Of a DNA stretch of 64,000 nucleotides, positions 1-7,987 are shown piece by piece. The DNA is taken from positions 62,001 through 126,000 of the forward strand of contig JADJII010000006.1 in the NCBI GenBank assembly GCA_016707075.1, written 5' to 3'. The number at the start of each line of letters is the position of its first letter. Within the stretch, counting starts at the first letter, position 1. Both the position numbers and the translations under genes were made by a program. Origin of the DNA: Egaibacter danicus (lineage in GTDB: Bacteria; Pseudomonadota; Gammaproteobacteria; Burkholderiales; Burkholderiaceae_C). The notes beneath the pieces are model-generated. The model ran no database searches. It saw only the letters and a program-made list of their open reading frames with translations, and had not been told where the DNA came from.

Positions 1-73
1 GGCGCAAGGTCTTCCATCCCGGCGCAGTCTGCGTTATGGTGAAACTAATGCACATCGGTTCTGGAGGCGTTTG

Positions 74-2416
74 ATGGTCAAGCGTTTGGTTGCTGATATG
101 TCTGGCGGGCTCATGCTCACGTCGCCGGGGCTCAAAGATGCCCCGGTGCTGGACTTGATGTGTTCGCACTTTGTATTGACGCTGGCAGCACGCCAGGGCG
201 CCAGCTTCAATGCGCGACGGGACCTGAACAGCGTGATTTCCCTGGCAGGCCGGCACCTGGTGTGGCCTGTGCCCGTGCTGGCTCGCGTGCGCGAGTTTCT
301 GGCGCGGCGCTGTGTGGCCAATGACTACTGGAAAGGTCACGAATCCCTGAGCGGGGCAGACTTTCTGGCCCGCTATGGTATCTGGCGCGGCCCCTATGAA
401 GAAGGCACGCTGTTTTTCTATCTGGATGAATACGCCAAAGACCAGCCCAAGGATCTGATCACACTGCTGTCAGCCACGGGCGACTGGCTCACGCATGCAC
501 TGAAAAAGCAGTCCACGCTGGTCGAGAAAAACATTGATGCACTGGCCGGGCTGTTGCAACTCAACAAGGCCGAACGCGCCTTGTTGTTGTACGGTACGCT
601 GGCCCGTTATCAGCGCGACCTGCGCAGCATTCTGGTGGAGTTCAAGGTCAACAACGCGCCCGAAGCCTATGCGGCCATTGCCCAGGTGGCGGGTGTCAAC
701 GCCAGTGAAGTGGGCGAGGCCTTGCGGGCGGGCTCGCGCCTGGAGCGCATCGGGTTGGTTGAAAACCTGATTTCCGAGCACAACATCACCGATCTGGCCG
801 ACCTGATGAAGGTCAGCGAAAAGCTGCCACCGGTGCTGATGCGCGAATACCGCGATCAGGCCGAGTTGATGGCCGTGTTCACGCGGCCATCCAGTAAAAG
901 CGCGCTCACCATGGCCGATTTTTCATTCGTGGAAGACGACACGCGTGTGTTGTGCCGACTGCTGGGCAACGCCGTCGCCCGCAAGGAAGCCGGCGTCAAC
1001 GTGTTGCTGTATGGCCCCCCTGGCACCGGCAAGACCGAACTGGCCAAGGTGGTGGCCCAAGCCGCGGGGCTGGAGCTATTCGAGGTGGAATATGCCGACC
1101 GCGACGGCAATTCCCTGAGCGGGCGTGACAGGTACAGGTCCCTGCAAATTGCACAGGTCTTCCTGAAGGGCAGCGCGCAATCGGCGCTGCTGTTTGACGA
1201 AGTGGAAGACGTGTTTCCGCCCATTTCCAGCGAAGCCGCGCAGCTGCTGGCGCGTGCCGAGCAGGTGGCCGCACCCAGTGGCGGCAGTGTCAATGGCAAG
1301 GCGTGGGTGAACCAGATTCTGGAATCCAACACGGTCCCCACCATCTGGGTGACCAACCGCATTGAACAGATTGACCCGGCGTTTCGCCGCCGCTTTGCCT
1401 ACCATCTGGAACTGAAATCGCCGCCACCCGGCGCGCGCGAAGGTGTGGTGCGCAAGACGCTGGAAGGCGTGCAGGTGTCGGACGAGTTTGTGGCCAAACT
1501 GACGGCGCGCAAGGGACTGACGCCCGCACAGATTCGCACTGCCGTGCGCTTTGCCGGGCTCGTTGGCGCTGATCTGGTTGAAAGCGCACCGTCCGCCGTT
1601 GAGGCTTCTCCGGTTGAAAAACTGATTGAACGGCAGCTAAAAAATGCCGACCTGGCGCTGGGCACCCGCACAGACGCTTTGCCTGCACGCCGCATGGTCA
1701 CCCAATACGACCTGTCCATGCTCAATATTGAGAGCCGCTTCGACGTGCCACGCATTGTCGAAGCTTTAAAAGCACGAGGTCATGGCTCACTGTGTTTTTA
1801 TGGCGCCCCCGGCACCGGCAAGACGGCGCTCGGTGAGCATATTGCTGCTGCGCTGGAAAAGCCGCTGATCATCAAGCAGGCCAGCGACCTGATGAGCAAG
1901 TACGTGGGCGAGACCGAGCAGCAAATGGCCGCCATGTTCCGCGAGGCCGAGAGTGAAAAAGCGGTGCTGCTACTGGACGAGGCCGACAGCTTTTTGCAGG
2001 ACAGGCGCGGTGCCCAACGCACCTATGAGGTGACCGAGGTGAACGAAATGCTGCAAGGCATGGAGCGCTACAACGGCATCTTTGTCTGCACCACCAATCT
2101 GCTGGACCGGCTGGATCAGGCTGCTTTGCGACGCTTCACGTTCAAAATCAAGTTCAAACCGCTGACACCTGCGCAGCGTGAAAAGATGTTCGAGGTGGAG
2201 GCGCTGTCAGGCGACGCCACCCTCTTCACGGCGGAGATTCGCTCGCGCCTGGCCTTGATGGATCAGTTGTGCACGGGCGATTTTGCTGCCGTCAAACGGC
2301 AATCGGTCATTCTGGATGCCGAACTGAGTGCGATGGAATTTCTGGAGCAGCTGGAAGCCGAGCACCGCATCAAACCCGAGGTTCGCGAGAGCCGGGGCAT
2401 GGGGTTCTTGCAGTAG
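74..2416 (+). CDS. Tandem AAA+ ATPase of unknown role
   Basis: Cytoplasmic protein of about 780 residues with two AAA modules. Module 1 has Walker A GPPGTGKTE (near residue 315), Walker B LLFDEVEDVF (near 373) and an arginine-finger region DPAFRRRF. Module 2 has Walker A GAPGTGKTA (near 576), Walker B LLLDEADSF (near 632) and ALRRF. The 300 N-terminal residues match no domain I recognise. The ATG at 74 is preferred over the TTG at 71 because GGAGG at 63-67 sits 6 nt before it. The architecture recalls Cdc48/Vps4-like remodelling ATPases, but the substrate cannot be inferred: the gene stands alone, with a repeat and a hairpin behind it. The ATPase call is firm; the function is unknown. Confidence 0.85.
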   Translation: MVKRLVADMSGGLMLTSPGLKDAPVLDLMCSHFVLTLAARQGASFNARRDLNSVISLAGRHLVWPVPVLARVREFLARRCVANDYWKGHESLSGADFLARYGIWRGPYEEGTLFFYLDEYAKDQPKDLITLLSATGDWLTHALKKQSTLVEKNIDALAGLLQLNKAERALLLYGTLARYQRDLRSILVEFKVNNAPEAYAAIAQVAGVNASEVGEALRAGSRLERIGLVENLISEHNITDLADLMKVSEKLPPVLMREYRDQAELMAVFTRPSSKSALTMADFSFVEDDTRVLCRLLGNAVARKEAGVNVLLYGPPGTGKTELAKVVAQAAGLELFEVEYADRDGNSLSGRDRYRSLQIAQVFLKGSAQSALLFDEVEDVFPPISSEAAQLLARAEQVAAPSGGSVNGKAWVNQILESNTVPTIWVTNRIEQIDPAFRRRFAYHLELKSPPPGAREGVVRKTLEGVQVSDEFVAKLTARKGLTPAQIRTAVRFAGLVGADLVESAPSAVEASPVEKLIERQLKNADLALGTRTDALPARRMVTQYDLSMLNIESRFDVPRIVEALKARGHGSLCFYGAPGTGKTALGEHIAAALEKPLIIKQASDLMSKYVGETEQQMAAMFREAESEKAVLLLDEADSFLQDRRGAQRTYEVTEVNEMLQGMERYNGIFVCTTNLLDRLDQAALRRFTFKIKFKPLTPAQREKMFEVEALSGDATLFTAEIRSRLALMDQLCTGDFAAVKRQSVILDAELSAMEFLEQLEAEHRIKPEVRESRGMGFLQ

Positions 2417-2457
2417 CGTCAATTGTTGATGGCACGCATGCGCGCATTACCGCATTT

Positions 2458-2506
2458 GCTATCAATAAAGTAGCTAGTTACGCATATTTCTCAAGGGCTA
2501 TATGCC
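2458..2506 (+). repeat. 49-bp dispersed repeat, copy 1 (intergenic)
   Basis: Copy of the family described under findings. It has a 5' hairpin-like part (GCTATC...TAGC), core GTTACGCATATTTCTCAA and 3' end GGGCTATATGCC. It lies 42 bp after the AAA ATPase stop. Confidence 0.8.
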
Positions 2507-2522
2507 AATTGGGCCCGCCCAG

Positions 2523-2559
2523 TTCTTTTTGCTTCGTCAAAGAAAAGGAAGCAAAAGAA
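2523..2559. terminator. Inverted repeat, possible terminator
   Basis: Left arm TTCTTTTTGCTTC and right arm GAAGCAAAAGAA pair with one bulged T around a 12-nt loop. It lies between the AAA ATPase and the convergent methyltransferase gene and could end transcription from either side. The T tract is inside the stem rather than after it, so this is a tentative call. Confidence 0.4.
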
Positions 2560-2610
2560 AGGCGAGCCGACGTCAGGTCCGCAGCGGGTTCTTGTGTAAG
2601 TCTGTGAACG

Positions 2611-3300
2611 CTACATAAATGTGTGCAGCACTCGGCGTACGAAGCTATGAACTCGCCAACCAAGAAGCCGTTGATCTTCAGCCTTCTTCTCCGCGTTCAG
2701 CAGCTCAGAAGAAGGATAGACAAGTCCGTTCGTGAAATCTGAATATGACTGAGTAATTCGACTGGGATATTTGGTAATGAATCGTTCCTCTTTGAGGAAA
2801 ATTGCGACGTAGTCATTGAACGTGTTCTTTCGCTGGTTTGAGGTGTACGACTCAACGGCCACGCAATTCAGGCCACTTCGCTTGCCCCAAGTAACCAATG
2901 CATTGGCGCTATCAGGATAGAACCGCCAGCAGTCAACGGGAAATCGATGAAAATTCCCGTTAGAAGGGGCATTCAGGTACAACAGACCTGTCGGCTTCAG
3001 CACCCGCATTACCTCTAAAAACAGCAGCCAGAACATCTCCGAATGCTCGAAGCATGACGAACTGACGATAGCATCGGCCGAATTGTCTTCGAACGGCAAT
3101 TTGTACGGATCGGTCAGAACCACATCTACCCCCGGGCCTTGCACAAAGTCTACGCCCACATAGTTGGCGTGCGGCGGACAGAACTGTCTCAGTGACCCGT
3201 TAACGTCTTGGGCGCCGATGTCAAGAACAGTGAGACTCCCCCCCTCGGTCAGGTAGGTTTTGAAGAAGCGTTCACCGTTTTGCAATGCCGTCTTGTGCAT
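2611..3300 (-). CDS. Class I SAM-dependent methyltransferase
   Basis: 229 residues. Motif I is LDIGAQDVNG near residue 27. An acidic residue follows beta-2 (YVGVDF), then LPFEDNSADAIVSSSCFEH and the post-motif LKPTGLLYLNAPSNG; this is the methyltransferase type 11 pattern. The substrate is unknown; family members often act on small molecules or cell-surface sugars. Composition is visibly more AT-rich than in neighbouring genes. It is flanked by a terminator-like repeat on one side and a 10-G run plus 200 bases without a gene on the other, which suggests it was acquired. It does not appear to be in an operon with recQ, which is more than 200 bp away on the same strand. Confidence 0.75.
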   Translation of the reverse strand: MHKTALQNGERFFKTYLTEGGSLTVLDIGAQDVNGSLRQFCPPHANYVGVDFVQGPGVDVVLTDPYKLPFEDNSADAIVSSSCFEHSEMFWLLFLEVMRVLKPTGLLYLNAPSNGNFHRFPVDCWRFYPDSANALVTWGKRSGLNCVAVESYTSNQRKNTFNDYVAIFLKEERFITKYPSRITQSYSDFTNGLVYPSSELLNAEKKAEDQRLLGWRVHSFVRRVLHTFM

Positions 3301-3539
3301 GATTACGCTTTATGTTCAAAGGGGGGGGGGTTCATGATAACGCGTGGCTTTGGACTTAGGACGTGCCATGGGCGCGTTCTTAGTCCACAGTATTCCAGGT
3401 TAAACGGGTCAACTCCCAATTGTCACGATGCAATACAACCCTTGCATCAGCTTGAACCGTCTTCTTCGTTTGACACTTACCGGTCACTGAACTTCGTACA
3501 GCGAATTGCGCTGCGAGGCGTTTACAAGTTTAGCGGAGC
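3301..3539. other. Gene-free spacer with a 10-G run
   Basis: No convincing gene on either strand. G10 at 3321-3330 lies just upstream of the methyltransferase start. The rest is moderately AT-rich and codes for nothing recognisable. Confidence 0.5.
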
Positions 3540-5432
3540 CTATACAGGCGCGACAGATAAAGACACCACCCGTAGCACTTCTTCCCCATAGGCTTCGAGC
3601 TTCTTCGCCCCAATACCGCTGATACCCTGCAGGTCGTCCAGCGACTGCGGCGCGCGCTCGGCAATGGCAGCCAGCGTGGCATCGTGAAAGATCACGTAGG
3701 CGGGCAAATTGTGCTCGCGGGCCACTTCGCCGCGCCAGGCTTTCAGGGCGGCAAAGCGGTCCTGTGCGGCCGCATCGAGCGACGCAGGGACTTTGTTGGC
3801 GCCTTTGGCGGTGGTGGCGCGTTTCGTTTTGCCGCCTGGCGTTGATACAGACTCGCGCAGTTGCACGGGTACTTCGCCTTTGAGCACGGCGCGCGACAGG
3901 TCGGTGAGTTGCAGGGTGTTGAAGGCCTGGGCATCGACCTCTACCGCGCCAATGGCAATCAGCTGGCGCAACACGCCGCGCAGTTGCACCTCGGACAAGT
4001 CGGTGCCAATGCCAAACGTACTCAAGGCTTCATGGCCGTGCTGTGCAACTTTTTCGGTGCTCTTGCCGCGAAGAATGTCCATGATGTGCCCGGCGCCAAA
4101 GCTGATGCCACTCTGCTGCTGCACGCGGTAAATGGTGCTGAGCAATTTGCGCGCGGCATCGGTACCGTCCCATACCGCGGGCGGGTTCAAACAGTTGTCG
4201 CAGTTGCCGCAAGGGCCAGACGCCTCGCCGAAGTAATGCAACAGCCGCACGCGCCGGCAATCGGTCGCCTCCGCCAGCCCCAGCAGCGCATCCAGCTTGC
4301 CGCGCAGGCCCTGCTTGAATTCTTCACCCGCCGGGCTCTCGTCAATCATCCGGCGCTGGTTCACCACATCCTGCAGGCCATAGCTCATCCAGGCGTCGGC
4401 GGGCTCGCCATCACGCCCGGCACGGCCGGTTTCCTGATAGTAGCCTTCGATGTTTTTAGGCATATCCAGGTGCGCCACAAAACGCACGTCCGGCTTGTCG
4501 ATGCCCATGCCAAAGGCAATGGTCGCCACCATCACAATGCCTTCGGCCCGCAGAAAACGGTCCTGATTGGCCTGGCGCACTTTCGCGTCCAGCCCGGCGT
4601 GGTACGGCAGTGCGTCGATGCCTTCATCACACAGCGTTTGCGCAATTTCTTCCACGCGTTTGCGCGACTGGCAATACACAATGCCCGCGTCACCCAGGTG
4701 CTCGCGCGAGATGAAACGCAGCAGCTGTTGCGTGGCGTCTTTCTTCTCGACGATCGTGTAACGGATGTTGGGCCGGTCAAAGCTGCTGACAAAGGCGCGC
4801 GCGTCCTGCAGTTGCAGGCGCTCCAGAATGTCTTCACGCGTGAGCGCGTCCGCGGTGGCGGTGAGCGCCATGCGTGGCACGCTGGCGAATCGCTCGTGCA
4901 AGACGGTGAGCGCCCGATATTCCGGGCGGAAGTCATGCCCCCACTGACTCACGCAATGCGCTTCGTCAATCGCAAACAGGCTCAAATGCCCGCGCTCATA
5001 CAGCGAATCCAGTTGCGCCAGAAAGCGCGGCGTGGTCACCCGCTCTGGCGCGGCATAAAGCAGCGTGATGTCGCCCCGCAGCAAACGTTTCTCCACCGCA
5101 GAAGCTTCTTCACCGGACAGTGTGGAGTTGAGAAAGGCTGCACTCACACCCGCCTCATGCAGCGCACCCACCTGGTCATGCATCAGCGCGATCAGCGGGG
5201 AGATGACGATGGTGATGCCGTGGCCCATGCGCTGGCGCGCAATGGCGGGAATCTGGTAGCACAGCGACTTGCCGCCGCCCGTGGGCATGAGCACCAGCGC
5301 GTCGCCGCCGGCAATAACGTGCTCAACGATGGCTTCCTGCGGGCCGCGGAACCGGTCGTAGCCAAACACCTCACGCAGGATGTCGTGCGAGGCAACTGAT
5401 GATTCAGAGTGGGAAGGAGGAGTTGCTATCAA
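3540..5432 (-). CDS. recQ: ATP-dependent DNA helicase RecQ
   Basis: 3'-5' DNA helicase used in recombination and stalled-fork repair. Seen in order: VFGYDRFRGPQ near the N terminus, Walker A PTGGGKS (near residue 52), the DEAH box in IDEAHCVSQWGHDF (near 155), helicase motifs through ETGRAGRDG, a zinc-binding C...CGNCDNC cluster (near 391-416), a winged-helix region, and a C-terminal HRDC domain ending ISGIGAKKLEAYG. At 630 residues it is normal for RecQ. The only usable start is TTG at 5432-5430, which lies inside a copy of the 49-bp repeat. There is no good Shine-Dalgarno sequence before it, and the repeat places a stop in frame just upstream. Confidence 0.95.
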   Translation of the reverse strand: MIATPPSHSESSVASHDILREVFGYDRFRGPQEAIVEHVIAGGDALVLMPTGGGKSLCYQIPAIARQRMGHGITIVISPLIALMHDQVGALHEAGVSAAFLNSTLSGEEASAVEKRLLRGDITLLYAAPERVTTPRFLAQLDSLYERGHLSLFAIDEAHCVSQWGHDFRPEYRALTVLHERFASVPRMALTATADALTREDILERLQLQDARAFVSSFDRPNIRYTIVEKKDATQQLLRFISREHLGDAGIVYCQSRKRVEEIAQTLCDEGIDALPYHAGLDAKVRQANQDRFLRAEGIVMVATIAFGMGIDKPDVRFVAHLDMPKNIEGYYQETGRAGRDGEPADAWMSYGLQDVVNQRRMIDESPAGEEFKQGLRGKLDALLGLAEATDCRRVRLLHYFGEASGPCGNCDNCLNPPAVWDGTDAARKLLSTIYRVQQQSGISFGAGHIMDILRGKSTEKVAQHGHEALSTFGIGTDLSEVQLRGVLRQLIAIGAVEVDAQAFNTLQLTDLSRAVLKGEVPVQLRESVSTPGGKTKRATTAKGANKVPASLDAAAQDRFAALKAWRGEVAREHNLPAYVIFHDATLAAIAERAPQSLDDLQGISGIGAKKLEAYGEEVLRVVSLSVAPV

Positions 5433-5472
5433 AATGCTAGCTACTCACGCATATTCCATAAGGTCTGGAGGC
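5425..5472 (+). repeat. 49-bp dispersed repeat, copy 2 (overlaps the recQ start)
   Basis: GCTATCAAAATGCTAGC hairpin-like 5' part, core TACTCACGCATATTCC, 3' end AGGTCTGGAGGC. Its first 8 bases encode the first codons of recQ on the other strand. Confidence 0.85.
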
Positions 5473-5498
5473 ATAAAACATGCTTAAAACAGGCGGTT

Positions 5499-5891
5499 TT
5501 ACAGCTGTTCCCATGGCAGGCCGTCAAAACGCCAGCCGTTCAGCGTGGAGCGGTGAAAGGCGTCATTCAATTCGCCCTCGAACCCGTGCAGCACGTTGAC
5601 CACGTCGGTAAACCCGGCGGCCTCCAGCGCTTTGGCTGCATCCACTGTGCGTTTGCCGCTGCGGCAGATCAGAATGACGGTGCGCGATTTGGCCCCGGCC
5701 TCGCGCTCCACGGCTTGCACGAACTGTTGCGGATGTGGCGTCAGGTCCGGGTATTCGTACCAGGCAATCATGTGCACGCCGGGTGGCCGCCCCACGTACA
5801 TCGACTCGACTTCCATGCGCACGTCCACAAACAGGGCATCGGGTTGCTGCTGGATCAGGGCCCAAGTCTCTTTGGGCAGAAGGTTTTTCAT
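5499..5891 (-). CDS. Rhodanese-domain protein
   Basis: Single-domain rhodanese of 130 residues, a likely cytoplasmic sulfur carrier or sulfurtransferase. The active-site loop is CRSGKRT with the catalytic Cys near residue 76, and FVDVRMEVE matches the CH2A motif. The fold ends with a typical GFEGELND helix region. No signal peptide. It sits between the repeat upstream of recQ and the divergent metH 5' gene, about 70 bp from the metH start, so the two probably share a promoter region. The physiological substrate is not evident. Confidence 0.85.
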   Translation of the reverse strand: MKNLLPKETWALIQQQPDALFVDVRMEVESMYVGRPPGVHMIAWYEYPDLTPHPQQFVQAVEREAGAKSRTVILICRSGKRTVDAAKALEAAGFTDVVNVLHGFEGELNDAFHRSTLNGWRFDGLPWEQL

Positions 5892-5959
5892 CCCCGCTAT
5901 TGTCCGGGGATTTCGGGGTGATCCCGCCCGCGGCAGCGTACTTTCTACAATGTGGGGCT

Positions 5960-7036
5960 ATGAAACCTCTGCACTACACCCGCGCGCAAGCCCTGCCCGG
6001 GATTCTGGTCAGCCGCATTGCCATTCTGGACGGCGCCATGGGCACCATGATCCAGCGCTTCAAACTGGACGAGTCGCAGTACCGTGGAGCCGGGTACACC
6101 GGACCCGGCGGGCAAGGTTCGCGTTTCAAGGATTTCCACAAGGACGTGAAGGGCAACAACGAACTGCTCAGCCTGACGCGCCCGGACGTCATCTCCGACA
6201 TTCATGAAAGCTACCTCGCCGCCGGGGCAGATTTGATCGAAACCAACACCTTTGGCGCCACCACGGTGGCCCAGGCAGATTACGACATGGCCGGTCTGGC
6301 CCGAGAAATGAATCTGGCTTCAGCCAAACTGGCCCGCGCTGCCTGTGACAAGTTCTCCACACCTGACAAACCGCGCTACGTGGCAGGCGCGCTGGGCCCC
6401 ACACCGAAAACCGCCAGCATCAGCCCTGATGTGAACGATCCCGGTGCGCGCAACATCACGTTTGAAGAGTTGCGTGCCGCGTATTATGAGCAGGTCGAAG
6501 CTCTGGTCGAGGGCGGCAGCGATGTACTGCTGGTGGAGACCATCTTTGACACGCTGAACGCCAAGGCCGCGCTGTTTGCGATTGACGAATACTTTGAAGC
6601 ATCCGGTGAGCGCTTGCCCCTGATCATCAGCGGCACGGTCACTGACGCGTCCGGGCGCATCCTGAGCGGCCAGACCGTCACCGCCTTCTGGCACAGCGTG
6701 CGTCATGCCCAACCGCTGGCCATCGGCCTGAACTGCGCGCTGGGTGCGGCCTTGATGCGCCCCTACATTCAGGAGCTGGCCCGCGCGGCGCCCGACACCT
6801 TCATCAGCTGTTATCCCAATGCCGGGCTGCCCAATCCCATGAGCGAGACCGGTTTTGACGAGACACCCGAGGTGACGTCACAGTTGATCCGCGAGTTTGC
6901 GAGCGAGGGGCTGGTCAATATCGTAGGTGGCTGCTGCGGCACCACGCCGGAGCACATTGGTGCCATCCGCGAAGCGGTCAGCCCCTTGGCAGCCCGTTCG
7001 CTGCAGCGGGCCTTTTTCTACAAAGAAGCTGCCTGA
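5960..7036 (+). CDS. metH: Methionine synthase, homocysteine-binding part
   Basis: Encodes only the first module of cobalamin-dependent methionine synthase (358 residues): a homocysteine S-methyltransferase barrel beginning RIAILDGAMGTMIQ. The three zinc-ligand cysteines are visible in GLNCALGA and GGCCGTTPEH. The start at ATG 5960 matches the usual N terminus; the frame is open further upstream but that part has no family similarity. The rest of the enzyme is encoded separately from 7865, with a gene on the opposite strand between them. As far as I recall, splitting metH this way is usual in Comamonadaceae. The two products must meet in trans to move the methyl group from methylcobalamin to homocysteine. 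Confidence 0.93.
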   Translation: MKPLHYTRAQALPGILVSRIAILDGAMGTMIQRFKLDESQYRGAGYTGPGGQGSRFKDFHKDVKGNNELLSLTRPDVISDIHESYLAAGADLIETNTFGATTVAQADYDMAGLAREMNLASAKLARAACDKFSTPDKPRYVAGALGPTPKTASISPDVNDPGARNITFEELRAAYYEQVEALVEGGSDVLLVETIFDTLNAKAALFAIDEYFEASGERLPLIISGTVTDASGRILSGQTVTAFWHSVRHAQPLAIGLNCALGAALMRPYIQELARAAPDTFISCYPNAGLPNPMSETGFDETPEVTSQLIREFASEGLVNIVGGCCGTTPEHIGAIREAVSPLAARSLQRAFFYKEAA

Positions 7037-7059
7037 ACCCTGGAGGCTCGCCGGGCGCC

Positions 7060-7665
7060 TTAACGGGTCAGGCCGTCAATCTCCTGCTGCATCGCCCGGG
7101 CCAGCTTGGCGTACATCTTCAGTTGCCGGGAGGTATTGCGCACCCGTTCGGACAGGCGGGTGGCTATCGCCAGCAGCAGCTTGGCGCCAATGCGCGGCTG
7201 CTCATCAATGATGAGTTCCAGCGACGTACGGGTCAAAACAGCACAGCGCACGTCCGTGCTGGCGGTACAGGATGCCGAGCGCGGCTCGTTGCCCAGCAGG
7301 CCCATTTCGCCTACCAGGCTGCCTGGCCCCAATACATTGACCGTCGCGGGGTCGGTACGGCTGACCGTGATATTTTCAACCGTCACCTCGCCGGCCAGCA
7401 CCAGTACCATGAAGCCGGTGTCATCGGTATCACCCTCCTTGATGAACATGGTGCCCGCGCTGAAACGCTTGGGCGCCATATAGCTCACCACCACCCGCGC
7501 GTCATCGCGGCTGAGCTGGAGCAGCGCGGTGGGGGCCGTCAGCAGTTCGGCGGCCTGTTCGGCGCTGGATGAGTTCTGGACAATCCTGATTCGATCTTCG
7601 GTGTTCAGCAAGCCCCCGGTGGTGCTGTTGGTGGAGTCGCTGAATTTTTCCGGCGTGGTGGTCAT
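7060..7665 (-). CDS. Cyclic-nucleotide-binding domain protein without a DNA-binding domain
   Basis: 201 residues with one cNMP-binding beta-roll at about 58-165 (FSAGTMFIKEGDTDDTGFMVLVLAGEV, then LGPGSLVGEMGLLGNEPRSASCTA). The phosphate-binding cassette GEMGLLGNEPRSAS keeps the Glu and Arg expected for cAMP or cGMP binding. A helical tail follows, with no helix-turn-helix, so it is not a Crp/Fnr regulator by itself. It lies antisense between the two metH genes, 24 bp from the 5' half. The target is unknown. Confidence 0.85.
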   Translation of the reverse strand: MTTTPEKFSDSTNSTTGGLLNTEDRIRIVQNSSSAEQAAELLTAPTALLQLSRDDARVVVSYMAPKRFSAGTMFIKEGDTDDTGFMVLVLAGEVTVENITVSRTDPATVNVLGPGSLVGEMGLLGNEPRSASCTASTDVRCAVLTRTSLELIIDEQPRIGAKLLLAIATRLSERVRNTSRQLKMYAKLARAMQQEIDGLTR

Positions 7666-7720
7666 CTTGTGTGATTGGGGTTGTTGTCCGTCTTATTGTT
7701 ACCGAATGTGCTGGCGGGTG

Positions 7721-7748
7721 TTGCGCGACAAAAGTTAACTATTAGAAT
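7721..7748 (+). promoter_or_regulatory. Predicted sigma-70 promoter of the riboswitch-metH transcript
   Basis: TTGCGC (7721-7726), a 16-bp spacer, then TAGAAT (7743-7748). The implied transcription start, near 7755, falls right at the first base pair of the SAH aptamer. Confidence 0.55.
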
Positions 7749-7756
7749 CATGTGTA

Positions 7757-7860
7757 TCCAAGGAGCGTTGCAACGCAGGGCCAGCGGCTTTTGCGTCAGG
7801 CTTGGATGTCCCAACGACGCTCACCTGCCCTCAGCCGCTTTGAGGCTATTTACAGGTGAG
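7757..7860 (+). ncRNA. SAH riboswitch with Shine-Dalgarno sequestering stem
   Basis: Matches the S-adenosylhomocysteine riboswitch known upstream of ahcY/metH genes in beta- and gammaproteobacteria. P1 pairs TCCAAG (7757-7762) with CTTGGA (7801-7806). P2 pairs ACGCA (7773-7777) with TGCGT (7792-7796). GAGCGT (7763-7768) pairs with ACGCTC (7817-7822). The conserved GGAGCGTTGCAACG, CAGGCTTGG and ACGCTCAC blocks are present. Downstream, CTCACCTG (7820-7827) is perfectly complementary to CAGGTGAG (7853-7860), the Shine-Dalgarno region of the ATG at 7865, with an inner CCTCA/TGAGG hairpin. The two pairings share bases 7820-7822 and so exclude each other. SAH binding should free the ribosome site, making this a translational ON switch (inference). 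Confidence 0.9.
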
Positions 7861-7864
7861 ATGC

Positions 7865-7933
7865 ATGCCCGAAACCGTCCTTCCCCCCATGATGCTGTCC
7901 GGCCTGGAGCCGGTAATCATCGGCGCTGATTGA
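7865..7933 (+). other. 5' end of the metH second gene, closed by an in-frame TGA
   Basis: The ATG at 7865 has SD AGGTGAG 4 nt upstream and starts MPETVLPPMMLSGLEPVIIG, the normal beginning of the second metH gene. After 22 codons the frame meets TGA at 7931-7933. The same frame is open again from 7934 and reaches the conserved FVNIGERTNVTG block at 7961. About 24 extra bases lie between the GAD and FVN codons compared with the family. See findings. Confidence 0.75.
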
Positions 7934-7987
7934 CGAGAAGGTCTGTCCCCAAGCGCCACCTTCGTCAACATCGGCGAGCGCACCAAT

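Noticed and set aside
2269..2607. 112-codon frame across the AAA ATPase end
   Set aside because: Crosses the ATPase stop, the repeat and the hairpin; no coding signature.
3331..3539. Possible integron attC site or transposase remnant beside the methyltransferase
   Set aside because: No paired R/L boxes and no transposase-like peptide could be read on either strand.
3861..5399. 512-codon open frame antisense to recQ
   Set aside because: Shadow of recQ; same His/Gln/Arg-rich look and no SD.
7931..7933. TGA in metH as a selenocysteine codon
   Set aside because: MetH has no cysteine or selenocysteine at this place, and the following bases are an insertion relative to the family with no convincing SECIS hairpin.
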